Assembly: GCF_001540865.1 (NCBI RefSeq)
Contig: NC_033632.1
Location: forward strand, 354,617-418,616
DNA: 64,000 nucleotides
Source of the DNA: Ananas comosus
Taxonomy: Eukaryota > Streptophyta > Magnoliopsida > Poales > Bromeliaceae
Direction of reading: 5' to 3'
Below are positions 26,250 to 36,824 of the stretch, one piece after another. Below the pieces are notes generated by a model. It made no database searches. It was not told the DNA's origin and worked only from the letters and a program-made list of their open reading frames with translations. The first letter of the stretch is position 1. Each line of letters starts with the position of its first letter. The position numbers and the translations under genes are program-made.

Positions 26250-27255
26250 AATTATTTTATATCATATTTTAGAGAAGATAATTAATTTACAAAGTGAAAG
26301 CAAGTTACTATGCAACTAATTCATCAAATCATCGAAAAATATGAAAGTAAATTAAAAAGATTATTACAAGTACAATTTTATCGTATACAACTCACTCAAA
26401 TATAAGTAAATAATCATTTTTTAAAAAAATCACAAAAAATACATATTAACAAAAAAATTTTAAAAAAATAATTTTACAAAACTAACTGTTCAGTAAGTGT
26501 ATAAAGACCAATTAAATAAATATCACCAAATTGATTAAAATTCACATAATATTCAGGATATTTCCTTCTAATAGTTTTTTTCTCTTCAAATTCAAGTTCT
26601 AATTGATATCATTGCCTATGGCAACTTATATAGGAAAAAATAGAGAAATAATAAAAATAAATAATNATCCTTTTAAGAATATATGTCCCATCATGATTGT
26701 AAAAAAGTATTTTTATTATACTTTTGTTTGAAAAGAAGAAATGTGATTGGCTTGTTATTGATGACGTGGTGCAAGTGTGACAGTGTAGAATTCCTCCTAC
26801 TACGGACAGCCACCAAATTCCTTTCAATATACTTCTGCGACGATGATTGGGTCAACACCCCACAGAATACAAATCTTTTTAATGTTGACTTAATTATTCT
26901 TATTATGCTCAACAGCTCCCCTGTAGAAACCTCAAAGCACGTTGGCGCGAAACTTCCCTTAAATTGCTCATTTCCACAGCCAACACAAATTTTCAGCTAA
27001 CATTGGACCAGTTTGGCTCAGCTGAAGCTTCTTTGCAAGTATCATTTTTGGTATTTTCACACTTCGCACTTGAACGAAAAGCTTTACATTCAGTGTCAAA
27101 AAACTTACTACGGAAACTAATACATTTTACTTAACTAAATCTAACACTGCTCTACCTATCTCTCAAAAAAAAAAAAAATCTAACACTATGCTGTTGCTAT
27201 GATTCCATCACAGTTCCATAACACTAATCATCCTAAAATTATAACCGAGAATTCA
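26250..27255. other. Intergenic, 3' flank of TOC159
   Basis: AT-rich, with an N at 26666 and no recognisable gene. The part next to 27256 probably contains the TOC159 3' UTR. Confidence 0.4.
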
Positions 27256-30200
27256 TTAGGAAGTTGTACTGAATCGTAAGCACCTGAGTAGAGATATAAC
27301 AATCGGGAGAATACCAACTAGTGCGATTTGGGAGAGCTCCGAGGTTGTCGTTCTAAGAGTGATGTGGCCGCTGAGCTTATTATTAAGTCCAACTTGAACC
27401 GCCATCTTCGATCTCCTTCCCACATCAAACTGAGACTGCAAATTCGCACCAAAAGCGGAGTCACCGCGCCACGACATCAACGACAACCCAACGGCCGAGA
27501 GGGCTTGCCCAATCGGATTATCCTTTTCTCTCAACAGCACTTCCAGGTTGGCCGCGTAAGCAGTTTCGCTTAGGGCTCGGACGGCACCCGCACTTAAATC
27601 CAAAGACACCCTCTTTCCGATAGAAAGTTGGTCCTCTAGCTTAACCCCAGTCGCCACATTCTCTCCCAAAAATGTTACTGAAATTCCCCCAGCAGTCGTG
27701 TTTTTTTTTAAGTTCTTGAATTTGGTCTCCCCTCGCAATGCATAAGTGAGCTGCTGACCAAAAGTTTGGATATCGAAACCGGCAAGAGTTGAACCATTTG
27801 TGCCATGCTTAGCCGAGATGGAGGAAACCAAATGGATAATAAATTCCTTCTTATCCTTCGTAAGGTCCACTGATATTGCAGCAGGGAACCGATCAATGAG
27901 AGCAAGGCTATCTTCTACGATCACCCCTTCATACCCACAATCGTGATCCCATCCAATTCCGCGTTTGGGCCGGGCCATAACTCCCAAAGTTGGGTCTAAA
28001 AATCGGTACCTATAAGTGGGATTATCGCCATCGAACGAAAGAGGTAGTTCCTCTTCAAGCAGGTCGGGTACAGTGGCTGGAGGAGCATTATCTTGATAAA
28101 ACTCTCCAGGCAAATCGGTGTCATTGCTTTTCCCCCTCTTCTTCATTTCAGCCAATCTTCTTAGCATCTTCCGCTGTTTCTTCTCAAGAAGCTTAACGCG
28201 GTAATCGTACTCGTCGAAATAAGCTTTTCTTTGCTTCTTGGTGAGTTTCGCAATTTCAGCTTTACTCAGCGGCCAGAAAGGTGGAAGCTTATCATACTCA
28301 TCCTCTTCTTCTTGCTCTTGGTCAACTTCTGACGAGTCACCGAGATCGGTGTCCAAGTCCCCAATCTCACCGGTACCATCAGTTAGGAGCTTTGGGTGCA
28401 CTCTCGGCTTCATGAGAGAAGAGAGCAGGAAAGGGAGCGGAAGCGAATGGTGGTGGAAATTAAATAGCTTCTCAGGGAGCTTTGGTAGGGAATCGGCTTC
28501 AGATAAGATCTTCGAAGTGTAGCACAGGAGAAGCAATTCGGGCCTCCATTTTAGACCATTAGGAAGAACCCTTTCGCCCTTCGTGTTCCTCCTGCATAAA
28601 GGATGGTTCTCGATTAAGACTGCAGGATTGACCAATCGGAAATCGCCACTTGCTAGCTTAATAGCCTGCTGAACTATAATAGATTTCTGAGCTACAAACA
28701 CCTCATAACTCATCGGAGAACCACTCGGACCTTCAGGGGGAGCGGAAGCAGCATGCGTTAGAGCAACAACCGCATTGTACCAAATCGACGAACCCAAAGT
28801 AGTACTAATCAATTTTAGAAGAGGCAAATCGTTGAAATCATTTGTTTGAATATCCAATCTGTCCACATAGAGAACTATATCGGGCGAGCATTTCTTCACA
28901 TACTTCTTGATCGATAAGAGAATCCTCCTGTTCCATGAATGGTCCACTAAAGAAGGTTTAAGGCCTGGAGTGTCGATGATCTGAATCTTAACACCATCTA
29001 CAATCCCGGCAATCACTTTAACCGAATTGGTGGCTGGTTCGAAAGCATCAGTCTTGGACTTATCCCCGTCAAAGATGGAATTTATGGTGGCGCTCTTGCC
29101 CACTCCACTCTTTCCAATAAGAAGTATGCTGCAACAGAAGTCCAAATCCTCTTTTCCCTCAGCTTCAATCTGCAAGGCCTTCTTTTGAGAACTTTCTAGA
29201 ATGGAATCTCGGTTCATTTGCGTTCGGATGCCATCGGCTAGGGTTAGCCGGTTAAGAACTTGCGCGGCCACAAAGTGCTTGGGAGAGTGCCCCAAGCGGT
29301 GGACGAGGCGGAGGAACTTCACTCTGATCGATTCGACCTTATCATGCAAGCTCTTCTCCTTACCACTCACCTCGATCTCGGGTTCAGCAGAGAAGATTCT
29401 ACAAGCTTCTTGAGAAGTAATGGAGGAACCAGTTGCCGCCTTTAGAAGTGCGGCAGCCAAGGCGTCAGGATCGAACACTTGCTGCTTCTCATTGGCCTCC
29501 TCCTCTTCGTCTTCATCCGAATCTAGAATGCCTTGTCCGTCAATCTCTTGCGCGTAATCTTCTCCCGATTCGTTCAAGAGCTGCTCGGCAAATTCAGAGC
29601 TCTCAAGGATGGGCGCACCAACAAGCTGGTCGGAATTCAAACATTCATATCCTTCATCATCGTTGCCGCCAGGGTTCACATCTTCGTTCAGCGCAGTATC
29701 GGTCATCAAAGTCTCATCAGTTTCTCCATTACCAACTATGCAGCCCTCCGATGAAGCCGAGTCCTCAAGCGCCAAGACTGTTTCGCCACCTTCTGCTGCA
29801 ACAGTTTCTCGATTCAGAGCATCACTTTTACCAATGCTCGCACCATCATTCAATGGATTAAGCTCATCCAGAGTATTCTCTACCGTGCTCGGAAAAGTTT
29901 GTTCGGAACTTTCACCGAACACCTTATCTTCATCACGCTCTCCACGATTTGCACCGGCAAGCTTCTCTAAAGAGCCGACATCAACACTCTGACTATTCTC
30001 AAACTCACCAACACCAAAATTTGATTGGGAAGCATCACTTACAGAGATATCCCCATCGATGCTATCAATGGAAGTGGAAGTCTCATCCCCTTCTTCGTTC
30101 TCCTCCGCATTCATGCTCTCGATAGCAAAAGCGGCATCCGAGCTCTCATCTTTCGCGAATGGGAAATCAGTTGCTTCCTCCTCCTCCACGCCCAAAACCC

Positions 30201-30609
30201 CATCTCCACCCTCCGCGGGGACCGGAACCCTAGTTTCGAACACCGCGCCATCTCCCTCGTCAACCAAGGCCCCGCCTTTCTCCCCCAAGGCGGGACTTCG
30301 ATCCGGGATAAAAACCCTAGCCACGGGAGAGAACCCATCCCCGTCGCTGTCCTCGAACGCCTCCTCGTCATCTTCTTCGTCCAAAGTAACGGGCGCGATC
30401 GGCATCGATCCCCACACCGCCAAGGGTGGCGCCGCTCCCCGGGGAGCGGCGCCGCCGCGGGGGACATCGCCATGCTCGTCGCCCTCGGAGGCGGTGCCGA
30501 ACCCCTCCTCCTCCTCCATCTCGTCGGGGTCGGAGGAGAAGGGGGAGTCGTTGTCCTCGGAGGAGAGCGGGGCGCGTATGAGGAGCTTGGGGGCCGAGGA
30601 GGACGCCAT
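27256..30609 (-). CDS. TOC159: TOC159-family chloroplast import receptor GTPase, 1117 aa
   Basis: Outer-envelope GTPase that recognises transit peptides at the TOC complex with TOC34/33 and TOC75. Single exon from ATG 30609 (MASSSAPKLLIRAPLS) to TAA. An acidic, low-complexity A-domain (about 1-450, many D/E/G/S) is followed by the GTPase domain with G1 GKSGVGKSATIN (499-510), G3 DTPGL (546-550) and a TH-containing G4 region (ALTHAASAPPEGPSG). A membrane-anchoring M-domain follows, including DQEQEEEDEYDKLPPF, EYDYRVKLLEKKQ and the conserved C-terminal stretch with LSLMSWRGD and GRRSKMAVQVGLN. Arabidopsis TOC159 has 1503 residues, TOC132 1206 and TOC120 1089, so this receptor has a short A-domain. 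Assignment to the TOC159 rather than the TOC132/120 branch is not certain. Confidence 0.92.
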   Translation of the reverse strand: MASSSAPKLLIRAPLSSEDNDSPFSSDPDEMEEEEGFGTASEGDEHGDVPRGGAAPRGAAPPLAVWGSMPIAPVTLDEEDDEEAFEDSDGDGFSPVARVFIPDRSPALGEKGGALVDEGDGAVFETRVPVPAEGGDGVLGVEEEEATDFPFAKDESSDAAFAIESMNAEENEEGDETSTSIDSIDGDISVSDASQSNFGVGEFENSQSVDVGSLEKLAGANRGERDEDKVFGESSEQTFPSTVENTLDELNPLNDGASIGKSDALNRETVAAEGGETVLALEDSASSEGCIVGNGETDETLMTDTALNEDVNPGGNDDEGYECLNSDQLVGAPILESSEFAEQLLNESGEDYAQEIDGQGILDSDEDEEEEANEKQQVFDPDALAAALLKAATGSSITSQEACRIFSAEPEIEVSGKEKSLHDKVESIRVKFLRLVHRLGHSPKHFVAAQVLNRLTLADGIRTQMNRDSILESSQKKALQIEAEGKEDLDFCCSILLIGKSGVGKSATINSIFDGDKSKTDAFEPATNSVKVIAGIVDGVKIQIIDTPGLKPSLVDHSWNRRILLSIKKYVKKCSPDIVLYVDRLDIQTNDFNDLPLLKLISTTLGSSIWYNAVVALTHAASAPPEGPSGSPMSYEVFVAQKSIIVQQAIKLASGDFRLVNPAVLIENHPLCRRNTKGERVLPNGLKWRPELLLLCYTSKILSEADSLPKLPEKLFNFHHHSLPLPFLLSSLMKPRVHPKLLTDGTGEIGDLDTDLGDSSEVDQEQEEEDEYDKLPPFWPLSKAEIAKLTKKQRKAYFDEYDYRVKLLEKKQRKMLRRLAEMKKRGKSNDTDLPGEFYQDNAPPATVPDLLEEELPLSFDGDNPTYRYRFLDPTLGVMARPKRGIGWDHDCGYEGVIVEDSLALIDRFPAAISVDLTKDKKEFIIHLVSSISAKHGTNGSTLAGFDIQTFGQQLTYALRGETKFKNLKKNTTAGGISVTFLGENVATGVKLEDQLSIGKRVSLDLSAGAVRALSETAYAANLEVLLREKDNPIGQALSAVGLSLMSWRGDSAFGANLQSQFDVGRRSKMAVQVGLNNKLSGHITLRTTTSELSQIALVGILPIVISLLRCLRFSTTS

Positions 30610-31010
30610 GAACGTCGAGGTGGAGAACACAAAAGGTATTTATTTTTGCTCTACGTTCTCAACTACTACTATTACTATGTGTAGGAGAAAGAGAGGCAAA
30701 AGGTAACAGCTTTTATTTTTTCTTTTTTTTTTTTGGCTCTTTGCTTTTATCTTCTTCCTCTTCCTCGTCCTCCGTCCTCCCCAAGTAATTGAATAGAATT
30801 GAATTGAAATTTATTTGATTGGAGAGGACGAGGGAAAGGGGGGGAGCCACAAAAGAGGCGAAAGGGCGGGGCGAGGCCACGAAAAAGGTTTGAGGTGTTT
30901 ACGATTTACGAATTCGACTAGGATTAAGATCGATGAAAATGTTCGTAAAACCCCTCAATCCCTTGCTATTTTGTAACTAATCCCCTATCCCACAAATTAT
31001 GTTTAGAATA
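30610..31010. other. TOC159 5' flank
   Basis: Upstream of the TOC159 start. It contains a CT-rich stretch (30720-30780) and a purine-rich GGGG segment (about 30825-30890). No TATA box or other gene was assigned. Confidence 0.35.
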
Positions 31011-31011
31011 A

Positions 31012-31355
31012 ACTTCAAATACCACCCTGTAATTTCGTAATTTCTAGCTTTAGTATTCTATAATTTAAAGTGTATCGATTTAATACATGTGATTTTATTT
31101 TTGTCTCTTCGTCAGCTCCTCCGTTAATATTTCGTTAAATTACATACAAAAAATTTCAGATATCCCACATAGGTTATCGAATATTCACTTTAGTACCCTT
31201 TAGTTTTAATTTTGTAGTTGATTTAACAAAAAAAAATTAGTGGATGAAATAATAAAAAGAGATAAATGAAATCACAGAATACTAAATTGATACATTTTAA
31301 ACTATAAGTTACTAAAATAAAAAAGTACGAAATCATAGGGATGGTATTTGAAGTT
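31012..31355. mobile_element. Foldback MITE with about 120-bp inverted arms
   Basis: The left arm begins ACTTCAAATACCACCCTG and the right arm, on the other strand, ACTTCAAATACCATCCCTA. The arms stay alignable for about 120 bp (ATTTCGTA, TTTAAAGTGTAT/TTTAAAATGTAT, GATTTnATTT). The interior is AT-rich without a frame. The right arm is repeated after the N at 32835. Confidence 0.7.
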
Positions 31356-31728
31356 CTCCTTTTTTATATTACCATAATTTGATTGTCTTTTAATTTGAAT
31401 TATTATGATATTTATAAGAATTAATACCCCTGTTTCTCTGTTACTTATATCAATCAACCGTTGATATAGCCAAATAAAATTTACAATACTAATAGTTTTA
31501 AAATTTGTTTTCTAAATCTAATAAATTGCTCAATTTAGTTGATGAAATAGCACAAGTAAAAAAACATAAAAATAAAAATTAAAGGATATGGATAGGAAGA
31601 AAACTAATTGAGAGGCTTATCTTATCTCAAATTAGTCTATGATCGAGATAGATACTGTACATTTTTATATGATATTGAAAATTTATCAAGAGAACGATGA
31701 CAAATAACGAACACAAACAATCTTACTT

Positions 31729-31850
31729 AACTGTATGTAGCTCAGTTAGCTAAGAACTCGATAGTTGGTGTCGAAAATTTTAAGTTCGAAATCTAGTTTT
31801 TTCATATACTTTTCTAAATTTATTTTTAAAATATAAACTAAGTTTGTACA
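31729..31850 (+). mobile_element. Diverged tRNA-derived SINE
   Basis: A-box-like TAGCTCAGTTAGC, then 36 bases on a B-box-like AAGTTCGAAATC. The body (CTAAATTTATTTTTAAAATA) matches the SINEs at 24512 and 34863. The tail is decayed. A second copy sits at about 33357-33478 within the duplication. Confidence 0.55.
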
Positions 31851-31928
31851 TAATAAAGACAGAGGGAGTAGGTTTAGGTTTTCTTCGAGTGAGCACGAGA
31901 GAAGGCTCCTTCATGGAAAGTTTTCATT

Positions 31929-32725
31929 TGTTCCTTAGAAAGTGCTTTTTTTTTTTTGAGAAAGAGATAGAGAGCTACCTACTTCATTCATTAAGTGAAA
32001 TAAACATTCATTAAGTGAAATAAACTAAGCGTACATGATGGAGTCAGCTAGGGCCTCCTAAAAGGAGTGAAAAAAAGTAAAAGAAACAACCGTAAACCAA
32101 GTGTAAGTAAAAAGTAAACAAGAAAAGAGAGCTAGCAACCAAGAAAGAAGTAGGGGAGAACGGTCAAAGGTCAGAGGGAGTCAGTCCAATCTTTCGTCAA
32201 AGACGCAACCCGTTCAAGAGCCTGGGTAGCACTGGTAAGCGAACGATGGAAGATAGTGTTGTTGCGCTCCGTCCAGACGACCCACCAGATTGCCGCCAAA
32301 CAGGTTAGGCTCTACAATCTCGTCACAGCGTCGGGGATGCTAGAAGCCTTTGTCCATAGACGCCGGACATCCCCCGAGTCAAATGTACTATGTTCTGGTC
32401 CTCCCGCACAGATTACCGGGTATTTGACGAAAACGCATGTACGAAAGAGATGGTCACAGCTTTCTGAGAATAAAGCACAAAAAATGCACTGCTGGTCCAC
32501 GGGGCAGCCTCGGCAGAGCAATTTGTCCGCGGTAAGTAGCCTCTTACGAAGTAGAATCCATATGAATATTTTGATTTTGGCCGGAGTTCTTAACCTCCAA
32601 AGATGATCGTACGTTGGGTCTCTCTGGCCCGCGTCAGTGATGAAATCATATAAAGATTTAACTATAAAATTTTGGTTGGAGGTCCATCGCCACTTTTGTA
32701 AGTCCGGTGTTCCTTGGAAAGTGCT
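31929..32725 (-). mobile_element. 5'-truncated LINE fragment, left copy
   Basis: Element 31947-32707 on the minus strand ends in poly(A) (T-run at 31947) and lies between 18-bp repeats TGTTCCTTrGAAAGTGCT (31929-31946, 32708-32725; one mismatch). The decayed frame encodes the C-terminal zinc-binding region of plant LINE reverse transcriptases: DQQCIFCALFSESCDHLF, then C, and the IWWVVWTERN-type block. Non-functional. Confidence 0.8.
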
Positions 32726-33356
32726 AGGATGTAAGCATGCATCTGCAAGTGAAGGTTACATGAGAATAGATTTGTGATTTTATAAAAAATGAGTAGCAAC
32801 TTGCAAGTTTGTGCAAGTGAAGGAAAAAAACTATNTAATTTTGTAGTTGATTTAACAAAAAAAATATTAGTGGATGAAATAATAAAAAGAGATAAATGAA
32901 ATCACAGAATACTAAATTGATACATTTTAAACTATAAGTTACTAAAATAAAAAAGTACGAAATCATAGGGATGGTATTTGAAGCTCTCCTTTTTTTTATA
33001 TTAACATAATTTGATTGTCTTTTAATTTGAATTATTATGATATTTATAAGAATTAATACCCCTGTTTCTCTGTTACTTATATCAATCAACCGTTGAAATA
33101 GCCAAATAAAATTTACAATACTAATAGTTTTAAATTTTGTTTTCTAAATCTAATAAATTGCTCAATTTAGTTGATGAAATAGCACAAGTAAAAAAACATA
33201 AAAATAAAAATTAAAGGATATGGATAGGAAGAAAACTAATTGAGAGGCTTATCTTATCTCAAATTAGTCTATGATCGAGATAGATACTGTACATTTTTAT
33301 ATGATATTGAAAATTTATCAAGAGAATGATGATAAATAACGAACACAAACAATCTT

Positions 33357-33478
33357 ACTTAACTGTATGTAGCTCAGTTAGCTAAGAACTCGATAGTTGG
33401 TGTCGAAAATTTTAAGTTCGAAATCTAGTTATTTCATATACTTTTCTAAATTTATTTTAAAAATATAAACTAAGTTTG
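33357..33478 (+). mobile_element. Diverged tRNA-derived SINE, second copy
   Basis: Same SINE remnant as at 31729, carried in the right half of the 1.6-kb duplication. It keeps the TAGCTCAGTTAGC and AAGTTCGAAATC boxes. Confidence 0.5.
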
Positions 33479-33560
33479 TACATAATAAAGACAGAGGGAG
33501 TAGGTTTAGGTTTTCTTCGAGTGAGCATGAGAGAAGGCTCCTTCATGGAAAGTTTTCATT

Positions 33561-34346
33561 TGTTCCTTGGAAAGTGCTTTTTTTTTTTTTTGAGAAAGAG
33601 AGAGAGAGCTACCTGCTTCATTCATTAAGTGAAATGAACTAAGCGTACATGATGGAGACAGCTAGAGCCTCCTAAAAGGAGCGAAAAAAAGTAAAAAAAA
33701 CAACAGTAAACCAAGTGTAAGTAAAAAGTAAACAAGAAAAGAGGGCTAGCAACCAAGAAAGAAGTAGGGGAGAACGGTCAAAGATCAAAGGGAGTCAGTC
33801 CAATCTTTAGTCAAAGATGCAACCCGTTCAAGAGCCTGGGTAGCACTGGTAAGTGGTAAGCGAACGATGGAAGATAGTGTTGTTGCGCTCCGTCCAGACG
33901 ACCCACCAGATTGCCGCCAAACAGGTTAGGCTCTGCGATCTCGTCACAGCGTCGGGGATGCTAGAAGCCTTTGTCCATAGACGCCGGACATCCCCCGAGT
34001 CAAGTGTACTATGTTCTGGTCCTCCCGCACAGATTACCAGGTATCTGACGAAAACGCATGTACGAAAGAGGTGGTCGCAGCTTTCTGAGAATAAAGCACA
34101 AAAAATGCACTGCTGGTCCACGGAGCAGCCTCGGCAGAACAATTTGTCCGCGGTAAGTAGTCTCTTACGAAGTAGAATCCATTTGTATGTTTTGATTTTG
34201 GCCGGAGTTCTTAACCTCCAAAGGTGATCGTACGTTGGGTCTCTCTGGCCCGCGTCAGTGATGAAATCATATAAAGATTTAACTGTAAAATTTTGATTGG
34301 AGGTCCATCACCACTTTTGTAAGTCCGGTGTTCCTTGGAAATTGCT
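33561..34346 (-). mobile_element. 5'-truncated LINE fragment, right copy
   Basis: Element 33579-34328, counterpart of 31947-32707, with repeats TGTTCCTTGGAAAGTGCT (33561-33578) and the same with one change (34329-34346). The frame is longer here: CSVDQQCIFCALFSESCDHL, then RTCVFVRYL, then AAIWWVVWTERNNTIFH. This is the LINE zinc-binding (zf-RVT) type domain. No reverse-transcriptase core remains. Confidence 0.8.
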
Positions 34347-34455
34347 AGGATGTAAGCATGCATCTGCAAGTGAAGGTTACATGAGAATAGATTTGTGATT
34401 TTATAAAAAATGAGTAGCAACTTGCAAGTTTGTGCAAGTGAAGGAAAAAAACTAG

Positions 34456-34456
34456 A

Positions 34457-34492
<36 letters not shown>
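34456..34492 (+). repeat. (ATT)n microsatellite
   Basis: About twelve ATT units, directly after the right copy of the 1.6-kb duplication. The left copy ends at the corresponding point at the N. Confidence 0.9.
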
Positions 34493-34852
34493 GAGAATAA
34501 ATAAATAGTGGTGGATGAGTTGCTTCGTTTGTATACTTGTATCCTGGGGATCCAATGATCTATATATACACACATTTTTGCATCCTTTTCTTTATTATAT
34601 TTTTATATTTATTATTTGTTAATGATTTATGTGTACGAAGTGTTAGGAGAAAATGTTTGTCCCAGTTTCGCCACGTGTGAGGTGGCTTCACCGTAGAAAA
34701 ATATGGGCCTCAACCTAAGGATGCATACATTTTTGTGTTCTTTCGTGCTATTTTTATTTTATGTACAACAAAGTGGGTTTCTCTTAGCTTTCCCCACGCG
34801 TAAACTAATTTACTGTAGACAAATAGCGGCCCTGTTGTAGGTGAATTGTGAC

Positions 34853-35032
34853 CATTTTTTATTTTTTATTTTTTTTTTTAAGAGATAGATAGCACGCTAT
34901 CCGCTTCGTTTATTTAATTTAAAAATAAACTTAGCCGTAAATGTGAATCAACTAGGATTCGAACTTAGGACTTCGGATACCAATCATCAAGCTCTTTGTC
35001 ACTTGCTCTAGGGACGGTCGGTCATTTTTTAT
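34853..35032 (-). mobile_element. tRNA-derived SINE, full length
   Basis: Element 34863-35022 lies between 10-bp repeats CATTTTTTAT (34853-34862 and 35023-35032). On the minus strand it has a tRNA-like head TAGAGCAAGTGACAAAGAGC, a B-box-like AAGTTCGAATCC and a body CTAAGTTTATTTTTAAAT. The tail is GAAGCGGATAGCGTGCTATC, with poly(A). Close to the copy at 24512. Confidence 0.8.
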
Positions 35033-35213
35033 AAATTTTTAATTGCCATGATTGTAAAGTTTTTGCTCTTAAGCTGTTATTTTTAATGTTACTATTGCCC
35101 ATAGGTCCTAAAAAGGTTGGAGGATTAATTTTGTAAATATGCACATTCCCGAGTTCAAATTAACCTCGGTCATCTGAAAGCCGCGGAGAATAAAAATTAC
35201 TGTACTAGATAAT

Positions 35214-35933
35214 AATTCTTTGCTTTTAATTTTTTTTTTTAGAGAAATAGATAGCAAGTTACCTGCTTCATTCATAAAGTGGGATGAATTAAGCGTACAT
35301 AGTGGAGACAACTACGGCCTCCGAGAAAAGTTAAGTACAGTAAAAAAGCGAAGAAGTAAAAGTAAAAGTAAAAGTAAACAGTAATAAGAGAAGAAATGGG
35401 AGGAAGGTGGAGCGGGGGTGGTGGCGATCGCTCAATGTAGTAAGGTCCAGTCACTCGTCAAAAGTTTGGCACGTTCGAATGATCGAGTAGCGTTTGGGGA
35501 TGAGGCTCGAAAAATAGTCGAGTTTCTGTCGGTCCAAACAACCCACCATATTGCTGACAAGATGGTCAAACCCTTGATTCTCGTCGCAGCGTCGGGCGTT
35601 TCACATAATTTGGTCCAGACTTTCCGAACGTCCCCTATAACATCCGCCGTTACAGCCAATCCTTCCGCTGATAGTAGTAGGAAACGAACGAAAACACATT
35701 TGCAGAAAAGGTGATCGCAACTTTCTGGTAATACCGCATAGAATACACAGTGTTGATCTACGAACATGCCTCTAGCAAGCAATCTGTCGGCAGTGAGTAG
35801 TCTCTTTCGCAGTAGAAGCCAAATGAAGATTTTGATTTTAATTGAAAATTTTAAATTCCAAGTGTGTTGGTTCATCCTGTCTCTTATTCCGCCGTCAGTA
35901 ACGATTTGGTAAATGCAATTCTTTGCTTTTAAT
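35214..35933 (-). mobile_element. 5'-truncated LINE with perfect 17-bp target duplication
   Basis: Element 35231-35916 (686 bp) is flanked by identical 17-bp repeats AATTCTTTGCTTTTAAT (35214-35230, 35917-35933). The minus-strand frame 35432-35875 encodes FIWLLLRKRLLTADRLLARG, then DQHCVFYAVLPESCDHLF and IWWVVWTDRNSTIF. This is the zinc-binding C terminus of a plant LINE ORF2. It ends with GAATGAAGCAGGTAACTTGC and poly(A). The second cysteine of the usual CxxC is Tyr here (CVFY). Confidence 0.88.
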
Positions 35934-36245
35934 CTTTAATGCGAAGAATATAATAGCATTGTACAATTTAAACTATCCAATTTTCTCTCGTTACTAGCAA
36001 AGCTAGTGTATTCACATTGTGACCAATTGTAGGGCTACTGTAAATTCAAATGCGAAGGCTAAGCTCTCCCATAGCATAGCTCTATTAAGGCAAAAAGGCT
36101 TAATGATTAGTATTCGAGTTTCAAAATTTAAAATTCAAAATTCAAAATATAATTATTTTATTTTTTTAACTAAATTTTTTAGAAAAAATAAACGAAAGAG
36201 ATAACATACAACCTCTCTCTCTCAAAACAGTTTCTAGTTGAAACT

Positions 36246-36521
36246 TAAGGTACCGTTTGGTTCGGGTATAAGATAGAACTGCTAGTTCCAGGGATAGGTA
36301 TAAATATTGGAACTAGCTAGAACTAGTGTATTTTTGTGTTTGGTTGAGTATTAGATTTGTACCAGGTATAAGAAAAATAGTGTTTGGATGTATAAGATAG
36401 AATAAGAGGAATAAAGTATNTAGCGGGTTATCTGTTCCCACCTTAGCCTATTTGTGTTTGGGGAACTAGGGGGAATTAACCCCTTATTCACCCCCTAGTT
36501 CCCCAACCAAACGGTACCTAA
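36246..36521. mobile_element. PIF/Harbinger (Tourist)-like MITE split by an N
   Basis: Element 36249-36518 (270 bp) has inverted ends GGTACCGTTTGGTTCGGG and, on the other strand, GGTACCGTTTGGTTGGGG. It is flanked by TAA on both sides (36246-36248, 36519-36521), the 3-bp duplication typical of PIF/Harbinger elements. The N at 36420 lies inside. Confidence 0.7.
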
Positions 36522-36824
36522 AAGTTTTTTTTTTTAAGGCTCGAAAATAGTTTTGTAATTGCTTGCAACAGTAAAAGCTTCAAATATAGTTTTGTCCATT
36601 GCCCAACGGCGGAAGCTATTTCCAAAAACAAAAAGAGCTACATGTACACTCTTTTGGATCGTTGGTGCTAAGCATCAATATCAAAAGTCCAAATTGTTAA
36701 AAATATGTAATAAATTCACTTTAAGCATATAGACACAGCGCCTATGGATCTCGATTGTGATTCGGCCCAACCAAAATTACGCCACTTTGAACATGATTCG
36801 ACCCAATCAAGCCTCATGCGATTT

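Larger units (their letters stand above)
31208..34453. repeat. 1.6-kb near-identical tandem duplication separated by one N
   Basis: Segment 31208-32834 recurs at 32836-34453, including half of the foldback MITE, a SINE remnant and a LINE fragment. Differences are scattered substitutions plus small indels, such as an extra 24-bp CATTCATTAAGTGAAATAAA unit in the left copy and a 7-bp GGTAAGT repeat in the right. The breakpoint is exactly the N at 32835. Confidence 0.9.

Noticed and set aside
29433..30706. Long plus-strand frames opposite TOC159
   Set aside because: Antisense shadows of the low-complexity acidic domain, with no motifs of their own.
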